Source: Leisingera sp. S132 (GTDB lineage: Bacteria > Pseudomonadota > Alphaproteobacteria > Rhodobacterales > Rhodobacteraceae). Taken from it: 64,000 nt of DNA. Below the pieces are notes generated by a model. The model was not told the origin of the DNA, ran no database searches, and saw only the letters and a program-made list of their open reading frames with translations. Position numbers and translations under genes: made by a program. The DNA is taken from contig NZ_CP083553.1 of the NCBI RefSeq assembly GCF_025144465.1, forward strand, positions 2,478,001-2,542,000. Reading direction: 5' to 3'. This document shows positions 1-11,411 of this stretch, in pieces; the first letter of the stretch is position 1, and each line of letters starts with the position of its first letter.

Positions 1-1
1 G

Positions 2-244
2 ATCGCCTTCCGGGACGACATGGCCCATGCCGCCGATGTTCTGAACATGGGGCAGGAGGAAAAGACCCTGGCCTATCTTGCGCAATTCGTGGGCGGCGTT
101 GCCCGCAGCGCCGGCGACCGGCCGCTGGCCGATGCCGCGGACCGTCTGGCCCGCTCGCGCAAGAAGGGCAAACCGCTCACCCAGGACGCCGCCACGCTGG
201 CCGGGCTGGTGCAGGAACGGCTGCAGCGCCGCGCGGCGATCTGA
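2..244 (+). CDS. C-terminal part of an unrecognised protein, cut by the window edge
   Basis: The frame is open from the second base of the window to a TGA at 242-244, and six codons precede the first in-window ATG (position 20). The gene therefore very probably begins upstream. The visible roughly 80 residues are soluble and rich in Ala, Leu and charged residues, with a basic RSRKKGK stretch near the middle and a predicted helical C-terminus. No family was recognised. The stop is one base away from the ATG of the next small ORF, which suggests translational coupling. Function unknown. Confidence 0.55.
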   Translation: MAFRDDMAHAADVLNMGQEEKTLAYLAQFVGGVARSAGDRPLADAADRLARSRKKGKPLTQDAATLAGLVQERLQRRAAI

Positions 245-245
245 C

Positions 246-389
246 ATGCTGGAAACCTGCATCCTCGCCCTCGCCACACTGATCATCGTGCTCTACGGCC
301 AGGTCCGCCTGGAAGCCCGCGCCATCCGCCGCAACCTTACCAGCACGGCCCGCGGCCAGGCCCTGATCCTGCAGCCGCGCAGACGCTAG
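246..389 (+). CDS. Small single-pass membrane protein, function unknown
   Basis: This ORF of 47 codons starts with ATG one base after the stop of the preceding gene and ends with TAG at 387-389. Residues 4-18 (CILALATLIIVLYGQ) form one hydrophobic segment, followed by a basic tail that ends in three arginines. By the positive-inside rule this suggests a short N-terminus outside and the basic tail in the cytoplasm. No family was recognised. Support comes from the tight spacing and the clear membrane segment; the short length keeps confidence moderate. Confidence 0.45.
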   Translation: MLETCILALATLIIVLYGQVRLEARAIRRNLTSTARGQALILQPRRR

Positions 390-587
390 GCCCTCTCAGA
401 GCCAGCTGCTGCCGCCCCGGCAGGCTGCAGCAGGAAGATCCGCAGGCGGCAGGATCGCTCAGCGCCAGTCTGCCCGCATCGCACCGGTCCGGCAGGATCC
501 GTCCGCGCCCCCTTCTCTCCCCTTCTTTCCCGCAGCGCTCCCGCGCCCGCAGCCGCACGGCTTGCGCCGTGCCGCTTGGCGGCCTTT

Positions 588-620
588 GGCCCGGCACCGC
601 CTGTCAGGCGGTGCCGGGCC
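588..620. repeat. Perfect 16-bp inverted repeat in the 390-721 gap
   Basis: The arms at 588-603 and 605-620 are exactly complementary (GGCCCGGCACCGCCTG and its reverse complement) around one central base. A smaller 7-bp hairpin lies just upstream (555-561 with 566-572). The gap 390-721 separates converging genes and shows no credible ORF. The structure sits about 100 bp beyond the stop of the minus-strand DUF1501 gene and has no T-run, so it may be a terminator without a U-tract, an mRNA 3' stabiliser or a REP-like element. Confidence 0.6.
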
Positions 621-721
621 GGGCGGGATGGGCCGGGCGGAGCGGGACGGACCGTTTCCAGAACGAAGCTGGACCGGCGCGCCCCTGGCTGTGCCCGCGT
701 TGCGGCATGGATCGCACGCCC

Positions 722-1942
722 CTACAGCAGCAGCCCCGGGTTGCTCCCCATGTCCAAGCCGGGAAACACATCCGCCTCCAGCCTGCTCCGCCCGGCACCG
801 GTCAGCCCATGCAGCAGCCAGGCAAGAGGGCTGCGCACATCTTCGGTGGGCATCAGGTCGCGGCGGTCATAGAGATCCGCCTCCGACAGCCCCGGCCAGC
901 GGCCCAGCACCCGGCTGCCGCGGATGGCCCCGCCTGCCAGCAGCAGCGCGCCGCCAGTGCCGTGGTCGGTGCCGCCGGTGCCGTTCTCACGCACCGTGCG
1001 GCCGAATTCCGTCACCGCCGCCACCGCCGTCTTGCCCCAGGCCTCCGGCCCTAGCCCGCTCTGCAAGGTCAAGATGGTCTCTGCCAGCCGGCCGAGCGCG
1101 TTTTTCAGGCCATTGGCCTGCTGCTGATGCGTATCCCAACCATTGATGGAGAAGGCCGCAATCCGTGTGCCGCCGCGCAGCTGCTGCGCCGCATAGGCGG
1201 CAACCTCCGCATGCGCCTTGCCCTTGGGCGCCTTCATCATGGACATCATCATGTCTTCGGCATCACTGCCGCCGCCCCCGGCCCCCAGGGAGAGATCCTG
1301 CCGGGTCAGCTCCAGCGCCTCGTTCAGCGCGGCGTGGAACAGCGGATCCTCCTCCATCAGCAGCCCCGCCAGCCGCTCTGCCTGCGGGCTCATCACCAGG
1401 CCGGCGCCCGGCGCCCATTGCGACACCGGCGCGTCTCCCTCCATCAGCAGCATCCGCTCCTGGCCGATGGCAAAGGCGGTGCGCGCCTCGGCCCCCGGAA
1501 TCAGCTGCAGCAGCCGGTTCAGCCAGCCGCCCTCCGCCTGCCCCAGCCCGGCAGTGCCCGCTTCCAGCAAATCCTGGCCGTCGAAATGGCTGCGCCGGTC
1601 GCGGTAGGGCGTGGAGACCGCCTGCACAAATCCCAGCTGCCCCGCGCGCCACAGCGGCAGCAGCGGCGCCAGCCCCGGGTGCAGCGCATAGAATCCGTCA
1701 AGGTCCGCCGCCCCCGCATCCGGGCCGCCCGCCAGGCTCTGCCGGAGCCCGGCATAATCCGGATCGCCATAAGGCTGCACCACATCCAGCGCATCCATGC
1801 CGCCGCGCAGGATGATCACCACCAGCCTGGTCTCCCAGGGGGCGGCGGCAAGAGTGACCGGGGTCAGCAGCGGGCTGGCCGCCAGCGAGCAGCCCAGCGC
1901 GGCAGAGCGGGTCAGCAGTGAACGTCGGGTCAGGTTCATCAC
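722..1942 (-). CDS. DUF1501 family protein, probably exported by Tat
   Basis: The protein has 406 residues. The N-terminus (MMNLTRRSLLTRSAALG, then an Ala/Leu-rich stretch) resembles a twin-arginine signal, so export of a folded protein is likely. The body matches the DUF1501 family, related to the sulfatase/alkaline phosphatase fold: RLVVIILRGGMDALDVV near residue 40, YALHPGLAPLLPLW, and a C-terminal VTEFGRTVRENGTGGTDHGTGG block near residue 310 that carries probable metal ligands. It lies 12 bp behind the DUF1800 gene on the same strand, the pairing usual for these families. The enzymatic activity is not established. Confidence 0.9.
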   Translation of the reverse strand: MMNLTRRSLLTRSAALGCSLAASPLLTPVTLAAAPWETRLVVIILRGGMDALDVVQPYGDPDYAGLRQSLAGGPDAGAADLDGFYALHPGLAPLLPLWRAGQLGFVQAVSTPYRDRRSHFDGQDLLEAGTAGLGQAEGGWLNRLLQLIPGAEARTAFAIGQERMLLMEGDAPVSQWAPGAGLVMSPQAERLAGLLMEEDPLFHAALNEALELTRQDLSLGAGGGGSDAEDMMMSMMKAPKGKAHAEVAAYAAQQLRGGTRIAAFSINGWDTHQQQANGLKNALGRLAETILTLQSGLGPEAWGKTAVAAVTEFGRTVRENGTGGTDHGTGGALLLAGGAIRGSRVLGRWPGLSEADLYDRRDLMPTEDVRSPLAWLLHGLTGAGRSRLEADVFPGLDMGSNPGLLL

Positions 1943-1954
1943 AACGGCCTCCTG

Positions 1955-3340
1955 TCAGCGGCGCTGGAACGCAGGGGAGGAAAGGATCAGGCCGATCCCT
2001 TCGGTCCGGGTTTCCGCAGCGCGGGCCGCAAAACGCACGCGCTCATTGGCATAGGACCCCAAGGCTGCCCCAGCAAAGTCCCGCGGGTCCGGCAGGTCTT
2101 GCAGCAGCCGCCGCGGCGCCGTCATCGTCCAGCGCAACCGGGCGGCCAGGGCCTGCGGGGTGATCCAGGCAGTATCTGCTTCGGGCCAGCCATCCGGTCC
2201 GCCGGAAAACTCCCAAGCCTGCCCCATCGGCGTCAGCGGCGCCAGCAGCAGACGGTTCACCTGCCCCGGTTTCAGGCGTGCAACCCGCGCCGCCGGCACC
2301 GCCAGCGCCCGGCAGGCAGAGGCCAGAAAGTCGAACGGCGGCTTCACGTTGCGCAATTCCGGCGCCCAGGCCGCCGGATGCTCCAGCAGCGCCGCATAGA
2401 CCTGCATCAGATCACCGCCGGTGGACTGATACCGCGCTGCCATGTGATCCACCAAATCAGGGTCCGGCACATCGGCAGTGAAATGCACCGCCAGTTTCCG
2501 GGCGGTATGGCGTGCGGTGGCGGGATGGCGGGCTAGGTCGCGCAGGGCGGCCAGCACCTGCTCCAGCTCCGGCTTGCCGCCACCGTATGCCTTTTCCAGC
2601 ACTGTCTCGGCGCCAGGCTCTGCCATCCCGGGCCGGAAAACGAACCCGTCCTTGGCATTGAAGGAAAGCCCGGTGAACAATTCAGCCAGCTGGCGCACAT
2701 CCGACTGGCTGTAGGGACCGTCCACCCCCAGCGTATGCAATTCCAGCACCTCGCGCGCCAGGTTCTCGTTCAGCCCTGACAACCGCTTGTGCCGCTTTGC
2801 GGCGCGGCTGGCCGGACCGGCAGAGTTCCTCTGATCCAGATAATGCAGCATCAGCGGGCTGGTGACGGCCGCAGTCAGCATATCCTCAAACCGGCCTGCC
2901 AGATGCGGCCGGATCACGGTTTCCGCGTAGGGTGCCGCCAAGACCCGCAAAGCGGCGTTCTTGCCTTGCGCCGTGAAATGGTCGGCCCAGAACAGCGCCA
3001 GCCGCTCGCGAAAGCCGTCACGGGTATGGGCATGGCGCAGCAGGTTTTGGCCGTGCCATCCGATGCGTGCGTGATTGCGCTGCCTCCGGAAGTCTTTGAA
3101 GGCCTTGTCCGCAGCCTCGTACCCGGGCTTGCCCTCTTGCTGCCTGCGCTCTGTCTGCAGCTGCCAGAAGGTCCGGGTCCCGGCCATTGCCTGATTGAAT
3201 CCGGGCACCGGAAAGGCCCGCGCGGCATCATCAGGCCCTTCAAGCCGCTCCAGCATGTCCGCCGCCGAGACCGGCGGCGGCAGCAGTGGCGACAGCCCGG
3301 CGCCAAAGCGGATCTCGGCCAGTTCCCCGTCAAACCGCAT
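1955..3340 (-). CDS. DUF1800 family protein
   Basis: The protein has 461 residues and starts with MRFDGELAEIRFGAGLSP, the usual opening of DUF1800 proteins in this group. Further family signatures are FWADHFTAQ near residue 140, the NENLAREVLELHTLGV block near residue 190, YSQSDVRQLAELFTG, and the KLAVHFTAD/YQSTGGDL region. No signal peptide is evident. It is the first gene of a two-gene unit with the DUF1501 gene, and the two products probably act together, perhaps at the cell surface. The molecular function is unknown. Confidence 0.9.
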   Translation of the reverse strand: MRFDGELAEIRFGAGLSPLLPPPVSAADMLERLEGPDDAARAFPVPGFNQAMAGTRTFWQLQTERRQQEGKPGYEAADKAFKDFRRQRNHARIGWHGQNLLRHAHTRDGFRERLALFWADHFTAQGKNAALRVLAAPYAETVIRPHLAGRFEDMLTAAVTSPLMLHYLDQRNSAGPASRAAKRHKRLSGLNENLAREVLELHTLGVDGPYSQSDVRQLAELFTGLSFNAKDGFVFRPGMAEPGAETVLEKAYGGGKPELEQVLAALRDLARHPATARHTARKLAVHFTADVPDPDLVDHMAARYQSTGGDLMQVYAALLEHPAAWAPELRNVKPPFDFLASACRALAVPAARVARLKPGQVNRLLLAPLTPMGQAWEFSGGPDGWPEADTAWITPQALAARLRWTMTAPRRLLQDLPDPRDFAGAALGSYANERVRFAARAAETRTEGIGLILSSPAFQRR

Positions 3341-3484
3341 CGCTCTGCTTTCTCCCTGGTTCGCCTGACTGCTCGCAGGTTAGAGCATCGCCGCTCCGGT
3401 CCACAGGCCAATTTCAAGTGATACGCAAGTTTCCGCGGTCTCCGTCGCCTGCCCTGCGGCTTTCATTCGCCGGAGCCGTTTCCC

Positions 3485-3557
3485 GGCGCGGGAAACGGCG
3501 CGGGAAACGGCGCGGAAAACGCATGTTTTCCGGGCCGGAATTTTCGCAAAATTCCGG
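3485..3557. repeat. Three 12-bp tandem repeats followed by two perfect hairpins
   Basis: GGCGCGGGAAAC occurs at 3485-3496 and 3497-3508, and a one-base variant lies at 3509-3520. The last copy runs into a hairpin (GGAAAAC 3514-3520 with GTTTTCC 3525-3531). That is followed by a 10-bp hairpin (CCGGAATTTT 3535-3544 with its complement at 3548-3557, 3-nt loop). All this lies between the start of the DUF1800 gene and the aspS terminator, in a 284-bp gap with no credible ORF. Confidence 0.6.
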
Positions 3558-3574
3558 CTGCGCACTGCCGCACA

Positions 3575-3601
3575 TGAAAAAGCCCGGACGTTTGCCCGGG
3601 C
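3575..3601 (-). terminator. Rho-independent terminator of aspS
   Basis: Read on the minus strand just after the aspS stop, GCCCGG and CCGGGC form a stem around an 8-nt loop and are followed by five T. The placement 24 bp beyond the stop fits an intrinsic terminator. Confidence 0.75.
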
Positions 3602-3624
3602 CTCCACCAAAACTCTTGCAGAGC

Positions 3625-5517
3625 TTATTGATCCTGCGGGATCAGCCGCAGCCCCAGCTCCATCAGCTGCTCGGCCATCGGTTCCGACGGCGCCGACATC
3701 ATCAGGTCCTCGGCGCGCTGGTTCATCGGGAACATGATGACTTCGCGGATGTTGGCCTCATCGGCCAAGAGCATCACCATGCGGTCGATGCCGGCCGCGC
3801 AGCCGCCGTGCGGCGGGGCGCCGTACTGGAAGGCGTTGACCATGCCGCCAAAGCGCTTCTTGACTTCATCTTCGCCGTAGCCCGCGATTTCAAACGCCTT
3901 GAACATAATCTCCGGCTTGTGGTTCCGGATCGCGCCCGAAACCAGCTCATAGCCGTTGCAGGCGAGATCGTACTGGTAGCCCTTGACCGCCAGCGGGTCG
4001 GACAACAGCGCGTCCATGCCGCCTTGCGGCATCGAGAACGGGTTGTGCTCGAAATCGATCTTGCCGGTTTCCTCATCCTTTTCGTAGATCGGGAAGTCGA
4101 CGATCCAGGCAAAGGCAAAGCGGTCTTTATCGATGAGGCCCAGTTCCTCGCCGATGACGGTGCGGGCCTTGCCTGCGACGCCTTCAAACGCCTTCGGCTT
4201 GCCGCCCAGGAAGAAGGCCGCATCGCCGACGCCCAGGCCCAGCTGCTGGCGGATCGCCTCGGTGCGCTCGGGGCCGATGTTCTTGGCCAGCGGGCCTGCG
4301 GCTTCACGATAAGTCGTCAGATCGTTGCGACGATACTCAGCATTACCTGCACCTTCCATGGCTTGTTGTTCCGCCAGTTGGAACAGTTCGTGCTCCGGGT
4401 TCCCTAGTGCTTCCTCAGGCAGCTTCACTTCGCGCCAGAAGATATAGCCCATGCCCGGCAGGCCTTCGCCCTGGGCAAACTTGTTCATCCGGTCGCAGAA
4501 CTTGCGGGAGCCGCCGGTCGGCGCCGGGATGGCGCGGATTTCGGTGCCTTCGTTTTCCAGCAGGTTTGCGAAAATCGCAAAGCCCGATCCGCGGAAATGC
4601 TCCGAGCAGTCCTGCATCTTGATCGGGTTCCTGAGGTCCGGCTTGTCGGTGCCGTACCATTTGGCGGCATCCTTGTAGGAGATCTGCGGCCAGTCGGCGG
4701 CTGCGTCCACCTTGCGGCCGCCGCCGAATTCCTCGAACACGCCCGCCATCACCGGCGCGATGGTGTCAAAGACATCCTGCTGGGTGACAAAGGACATTTC
4801 CATGTCCAGCTGATAGAAGTCCGCAGGCGACCGGTCGGCGCGCGGGTCCTCGTCGCGGAAGCAGGGCGCGATCTGGAAATACTTATCAAAGCCCGAGACC
4901 ATCATCAGCTGCTTGAACTGCTGCGGCGCCTGCGGCAGCGCATAGAACTTGCCCGGGTGCAGGCGCGACGGCACCAGGAAGTCGCGCGCGCCTTCGGGGC
5001 TGGAGGCGGTGATGATCGGGGTCTGGTATTCGTTGAAGCCGATGTCCCACATCCGCTTGCGGATCGACTGGATCATATTGGCGCGCAGCACCATGTTCTT
5101 CTGCATCTTCTCGCGGCGCAGGTCCAGGTAGCGGTAGCGCAGGCGGGTTTCCTCGGGGTATTCCTGCTCGCCAAAGACCATCAGCGGCAGTTCCTCGGAT
5201 TTGCCCAGCACCTCGATGTCGCGGATGAAGACCTCGACCTCGCCGGTCGGGATCTTGGGGTTCACCAGGCTCTCATCGCGGGCCAGCACGTTGCCGTCGA
5301 TGCGGATGCACCATTCGCTGCGCACCTTCTCGATCTCGGCAAACACCGGGCTGTCCGGGTCGGCCATCACCTGGGTCACGCCGTAGTGGTCGCGCAGGTC
5401 GATGAACAACAGGCCGCCGTGGTCGCGGACGCGGTGGACCCAGCCCGACAGGCGGACGGTTTCACCGACGTTGGATTTGTTCAGTTCGGCGCAGGTGTGG
5501 CTGCGGTAGGCGTGCAT
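3625..5517 (-). CDS. aspS: Aspartate--tRNA ligase
   Basis: This class II aminoacyl-tRNA synthetase charges tRNA-Asp (possibly tRNA-Asn as well). The start is placed at the ATG giving [13 protein letters not shown], because the 40 codons upstream do not look like this family. Visible features are the OB-fold anticodon-binding domain ([14 protein letters not shown], about residues 22-35), motif 2 ([11 protein letters not shown] near 220), the bacterial GAD insertion, and motif 3 ([14 protein letters not shown] near 580). The 630 residues exceed the usual roughly 590. The excess is a segment at residues 363-404 (DNA about 4306-4431) between GMGYIFWRE and [17 protein letters not shown], with about 54% GC against more than 60% around it. 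All catalytic motifs are intact, so the enzyme should be active. Confidence 0.97.
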   Translation of the reverse strand: MHAYRSHTCAELNKSNVGETVRLSGWVHRVRDHGGLLFIDLRDHYGVTQVMADPDSPVFAEIEKVRSEWCIRIDGNVLARDESLVNPKIPTGEVEVFIRDIEVLGKSEELPLMVFGEQEYPEETRLRYRYLDLRREKMQKNMVLRANMIQSIRKRMWDIGFNEYQTPIITASSPEGARDFLVPSRLHPGKFYALPQAPQQFKQLMMVSGFDKYFQIAPCFRDEDPRADRSPADFYQLDMEMSFVTQQDVFDTIAPVMAGVFEEFGGGRKVDAAADWPQISYKDAAKWYGTDKPDLRNPIKMQDCSEHFRGSGFAIFANLLENEGTEIRAIPAPTGGSRKFCDRMNKFAQGEGLPGMGYIFWREVKLPEEALGNPEHELFQLAEQQAMEGAGNAEYRRNDLTTYREAAGPLAKNIGPERTEAIRQQLGLGVGDAAFFLGGKPKAFEGVAGKARTVIGEELGLIDKDRFAFAWIVDFPIYEKDEETGKIDFEHNPFSMPQGGMDALLSDPLAVKGYQYDLACNGYELVSGAIRNHKPEIMFKAFEIAGYGEDEVKKRFGGMVNAFQYGAPPHGGCAAGIDRMVMLLADEANIREVIMFPMNQRAEDLMMSAPSEPMAEQLMELGLRLIPQDQ

Positions 5518-5739
5518 GGCTCGGCCTTTCGTTATGCGGGTCGCGGGTCCTTGGGGACCGTCATTCGGGAAATGCGCAAAAGGGCGCTTGAATTCGTCCG
5601 GGGTGGTACACAAGGTTGCAGCGCGCTTGTCAAGCAAACAGGGCCATTTCGGCGCAGACGAACGCCTGAAATCGGCGGTTCTCTACGCTATCGGGGATCT
5701 CCCGCCCCTTCCCGGCCCATCGCTGGCGCGAACGGCCAG

Positions 5740-5830
5740 CAGGCGTTGGGCCAGGCGCCGCGCCTGCGGCGCGGCGCGCAGCGCACCCCAGGGTGCGCTG
5801 CCGGGCCCAAAGGGCAACGGCCCGCTGGCG
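5740..5830. repeat. Cluster of GC-rich hairpins (palindromic repeat family B, copy 1)
   Basis: The cluster begins with AGGCGTTGGGC, shared with a copy at 37.3 kb. It holds a 10-bp hairpin (5755-5764 with 5768-5777, loop TGC), then an 11-bp hairpin (5778-5788 with 5791-5801, 2-nt loop), then short GCCC/GGGC and CTGGCGCCAG palindromes. It fills much of the gap 5518-5867 between the aspS start and the stop of the aminotransferase gene. No ORF is credible there. Related copies lie at 37.3, 39.6 and 44.2 kb. Confidence 0.6.
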
Positions 5831-5867
5831 CCAGCCGGCGGTCCTTTTGTCCGCGGGAGCGCGCCCG

Positions 5868-6521
5868 TTACACCAGCCGTGCCGGGATCAGCCCGCGCAG
5901 GGAGTTGCCCATATGGATGGCTCTTGCGCCTTTCAGGTCCTCAATATGCAGCACAGCCTCCTGGCAGCCCCCCCACTCCAGCACCACCTGCCGCAAGATC
6001 CCCGGCAGCAGGCCACAGCTGAGCGGCGGCGTCACCATCCGGCCATCCGCACGGGTCACAAAGAGAGTGGTGATGGTGCCCTCACAGACTTCGCCGCGCT
6101 GGTTGAGGAACAGCAGCTCATCCACGCCTTCCGGCAGCGCGGCCCGCGCAGTGTCATAGAGCGCGCGGCGGGTGGTCTTGTGCTGCAGCCACATGTCGTC
6201 CGCTTCCAGCCGGGTCTCCGCGACCCCCAGCCGCCATTCAGAAGGCGTGCCGCCCAGCGGAGCCGTGGTCAGCGCCAATTGGCCAGCCGCATCCAGCGTC
6301 AGGCGGCAGCGCAGCGGCGCTTCGCCGGCGGCCTCAGCCAGAACCGCCTGCACTTCATCAGGATCAAAGGGAATGCCAAAGGCCGCCGCGCTGCGCCCCA
6401 TCCGCGCCAGATGCGGCTGCAGGTGCCGGAACCCCTGCCCCGGATACCAGCCCAGCGTCTCGATCAGGCGGAAAGCGGGATCGTTCTGGATGGCGTCACG
6501 CGGGCGAACCGGGCTTTCCAT
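5868..6521 (-). CDS. Class IV aminotransferase family protein, likely aminodeoxychorismate lyase (PabC-like)
   Basis: The 217-residue protein belongs to the PLP-dependent fold-type IV family. The catalytic lysine is probably in WLQHKTTRRALYD (about residue 113), followed by the family blocks LFLNQRGEVCEGTITTLFV and TPPLSCGLLPGILR. It overlaps the 3' end of pabB by 58 bp. That suggests it releases pyruvate from 4-amino-4-deoxychorismate to give p-aminobenzoate for folate. An AGGAAG ribosome site precedes the ATG. A branched-chain or D-amino acid aminotransferase role is less likely given the pabB context and the short length. Confidence 0.85.
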   Translation of the reverse strand: MESPVRPRDAIQNDPAFRLIETLGWYPGQGFRHLQPHLARMGRSAAAFGIPFDPDEVQAVLAEAAGEAPLRCRLTLDAAGQLALTTAPLGGTPSEWRLGVAETRLEADDMWLQHKTTRRALYDTARAALPEGVDELLFLNQRGEVCEGTITTLFVTRADGRMVTPPLSCGLLPGILRQVVLEWGGCQEAVLHIEDLKGARAIHMGNSLRGLIPARLV

Positions 6522-7669
6522 AGCGCTTCCTCATACTCCGATTCCGCGGTGCTGTCCCAGACCACGCCGCCGCCCACGTTGAGCGTTGCGCGGCCCTCTT
6601 CCAGCATCAGGGTGCGGATCGCCACGTTGAACTCGGACGCGCCATCCGGCGCTGCCCAGCCGATGGTGCCGCAATAGATGTCGCGCGCCCAGGGTTCCAG
6701 TTCCGCCAGGATCTCCATCGACCGGATCTTAGGCGCGCCGGTAATGGACCCGCAGGGGAAAAGTGCAGCAAAGATTTCTGCCAGACCCGCATCAGACCGC
6801 AGTTTCGCCCGCACCAGCGACACCATCTGATGCACCGTGGCGTAGCTCTCGACCGCAAACAGCTCCGGCACATGCACCGAGCCTGTTTGCGCCACGCGGC
6901 TGATGTCATTGCGCAGGAGGTCGACGATCATCAGGTTTTCGGCGCGGTTCTTCTCGTCCTGGCGCAGGAAGTCGCGGCGGCGGGCGTCCTCGACCGGATC
7001 GTCGCTGCGCGGCTGGGTGCCTTTCATCGGACGGGTCTCGATGACGCCCTCCGCGTCGGTGCGGAAGAACAGCTCCGGCGAGCGCGACAGCAGGTCCGGC
7101 AGACCGTCCTGTTCGACCAGAACGCCATGGCCCACAGCCTGCTTGGCCTGCAAGGCGGCATAGAGTTCCTCGGCAGTGCCATAGGCGTCCGCATCAATCG
7201 GGAAGGTCAGGTTGGCCTGATAGATGTCGCCCTTGCCGATATTGCGGTTCACCTCAGTGAAGGCCTCGGTGTAACGGTCGTAAGACCAGCGCGGGGTAAC
7301 ATTCTCCAATCCTGCATCGCACGGCGGCACGCCGGGCAGCGCCCGTCCCCCCCCCCGGGCGGGCGCTTCGCTTTCCGCCCGCGGACGGGCACAGCCCTCT
7401 GTGTCAGATTGCTTTGGCTCCCCATAAACCCCGAAGCAGATCAGCGGCAGCCGACGTTCTTCAGGCATCAGCCCCGCCAGTTTCGGCTCCAGCGCATAGC
7501 CCAGCTCGTAAGACGCATAACCCGCCAGCCAAAGCCCGGCGCCCCGCGCCGCATCCAGCGCCGCCAGTGCGGCAGGCACCTCTTCCGGCCCGTCCGCGCG
7601 GATCATGCGCAGCGGCTGGTCAAAGCATGTGCCAGCCCCCTTGGGGCCCCGGTCAAAGCGAATCCGCAC
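6464..7669 (-). CDS. pabB: Aminodeoxychorismate synthase component I
   Basis: This chorismate-binding enzyme aminates chorismate on the way to p-aminobenzoate and folate. The start is GTG, preceded by GGAG eight bases upstream. Family motifs include GKGDIYQANLTFP near residue 155, ETRPMKGTQPR, the ENLMIVDLLRNDISRV block, and the C-terminal FPCGSITGAPKIRSMEIL motif near 315. Between YGEPKQ and the ENVTPRWSYDRYTEAF block lies a Pro/Gly/Arg-rich stretch (about residues 90-118). Its DNA is a copy of a dispersed palindromic repeat (7319-7405) and contains ten consecutive G on the coding strand. The frame stays open through it. Its stop overlaps the pabC-like gene. Confidence 0.93.
   Translation of the reverse strand: MRIRFDRGPKGAGTCFDQPLRMIRADGPEEVPAALAALDAARGAGLWLAGYASYELGYALEPKLAGLMPEERRLPLICFGVYGEPKQSDTEGCARPRAESEAPARGGGRALPGVPPCDAGLENVTPRWSYDRYTEAFTEVNRNIGKGDIYQANLTFPIDADAYGTAEELYAALQAKQAVGHGVLVEQDGLPDLLSRSPELFFRTDAEGVIETRPMKGTQPRSDDPVEDARRRDFLRQDEKNRAENLMIVDLLRNDISRVAQTGSVHVPELFAVESYATVHQMVSLVRAKLRSDAGLAEIFAALFPCGSITGAPKIRSMEILAELEPWARDIYCGTIGWAAPDGASEFNVAIRTLMLEEGRATLNVGGGVVWDSTAESEYEEALWKARFARVTPSRTIPLSA
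7319..7405. repeat. Dispersed palindromic repeat family A, copy inside pabB
   Basis: This stretch aligns along about 85 bp with 54824-54905. Shared blocks include ACGCCGGGCAGCGCCCG, GGGCGCTTCGCT, and CCGCCCGCGGACGGGCA. Here it lies within the pabB coding sequence and encodes a low-complexity linker. It contains ten consecutive C at 7347-7356. The orientation matches the intergenic copy. Confidence 0.7.
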
Positions 7670-7708
7670 TGAAAAAATCTCCGCGAGTTTCTTGCCCCCA
7701 CATATATC

Positions 7709-7725
7709 TGTTCGCTATGCGAACA
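7709..7725. promoter_or_regulatory. Operator-like inverted repeat between pabB and carB
   Basis: TGTTCGC and GCGAACA flank a central TAT, a perfect 7-3-7 inverted repeat in the 199-bp gap between divergent pabB and carB. The form resembles operators of IclR-type regulators, but no regulator gene is adjacent. The site could control either gene or both. The rest of the gap shows no ORF. Confidence 0.45.
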
Positions 7726-7868
7726 AAAGGGGTGGATGCGGCATTTCCAATTCCGTTTCCGATACCCCTTGAACCTTTCTGCGCGGTCCCTATAACGCAG
7801 GACAATTTGGGCGCACGCCAGCGTCCGTGATTCAAAGCTGCCCGCGCGTCAACCAAAGGAATATGGCC

Positions 7869-11225
<3,357 letters not shown>

Positions 11226-11263
11226 TCCCCGCAGCGATGCCCTGCGCGACACGGATCAGAACG

Positions 11264-11295
11264 AAAAAAGCCCCGGGATATCCCGGGGCTTTTTG
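11264..11295 (+). terminator. Rho-independent terminator after carB
   Basis: AGCCCCGGGAT and its exact complement form a 22-bp palindrome (11269-11290) followed by T residues. The A-run on the other side could also let it stop minus-strand transcripts. Confidence 0.9.
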
Positions 11296-11325
11296 CTTTG
11301 CGCTGCAGCCCTGACGCCGGGAATG

Positions 11326-11360
11326 GAAACAGCCCCGGGGGAACCAAGCGGGGCTGTTTC
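11326..11360 (-). terminator. Hairpin downstream of the trypsin-like gene
   Basis: GAAACAGCCCCG (11326-11337) and its exact complement (11349-11360) form a 12-bp stem with an 11-nt loop. It lies 52 bp beyond the stop of the minus-strand protease gene and probably ends that transcript. The U-tract is weak. Confidence 0.6.
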
Positions 11361-11411
11361 GCATTCTGATGCCGCGCGCTGGCAGCAACAGTATCTGTGT
11401 GCGGGCCCGCC

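Noticed and set aside
5518..5637. In-frame N-terminal extension of aspS
   Set aside because: The 40 residues do not resemble AspRS, while the ATG at 5517 gives the standard family start.
4597..6159. Open frame of 520 codons opposite aspS and the aminotransferase
   Set aside because: Spans two genes and a repeat cluster antisense; composition is that of a shadow frame.
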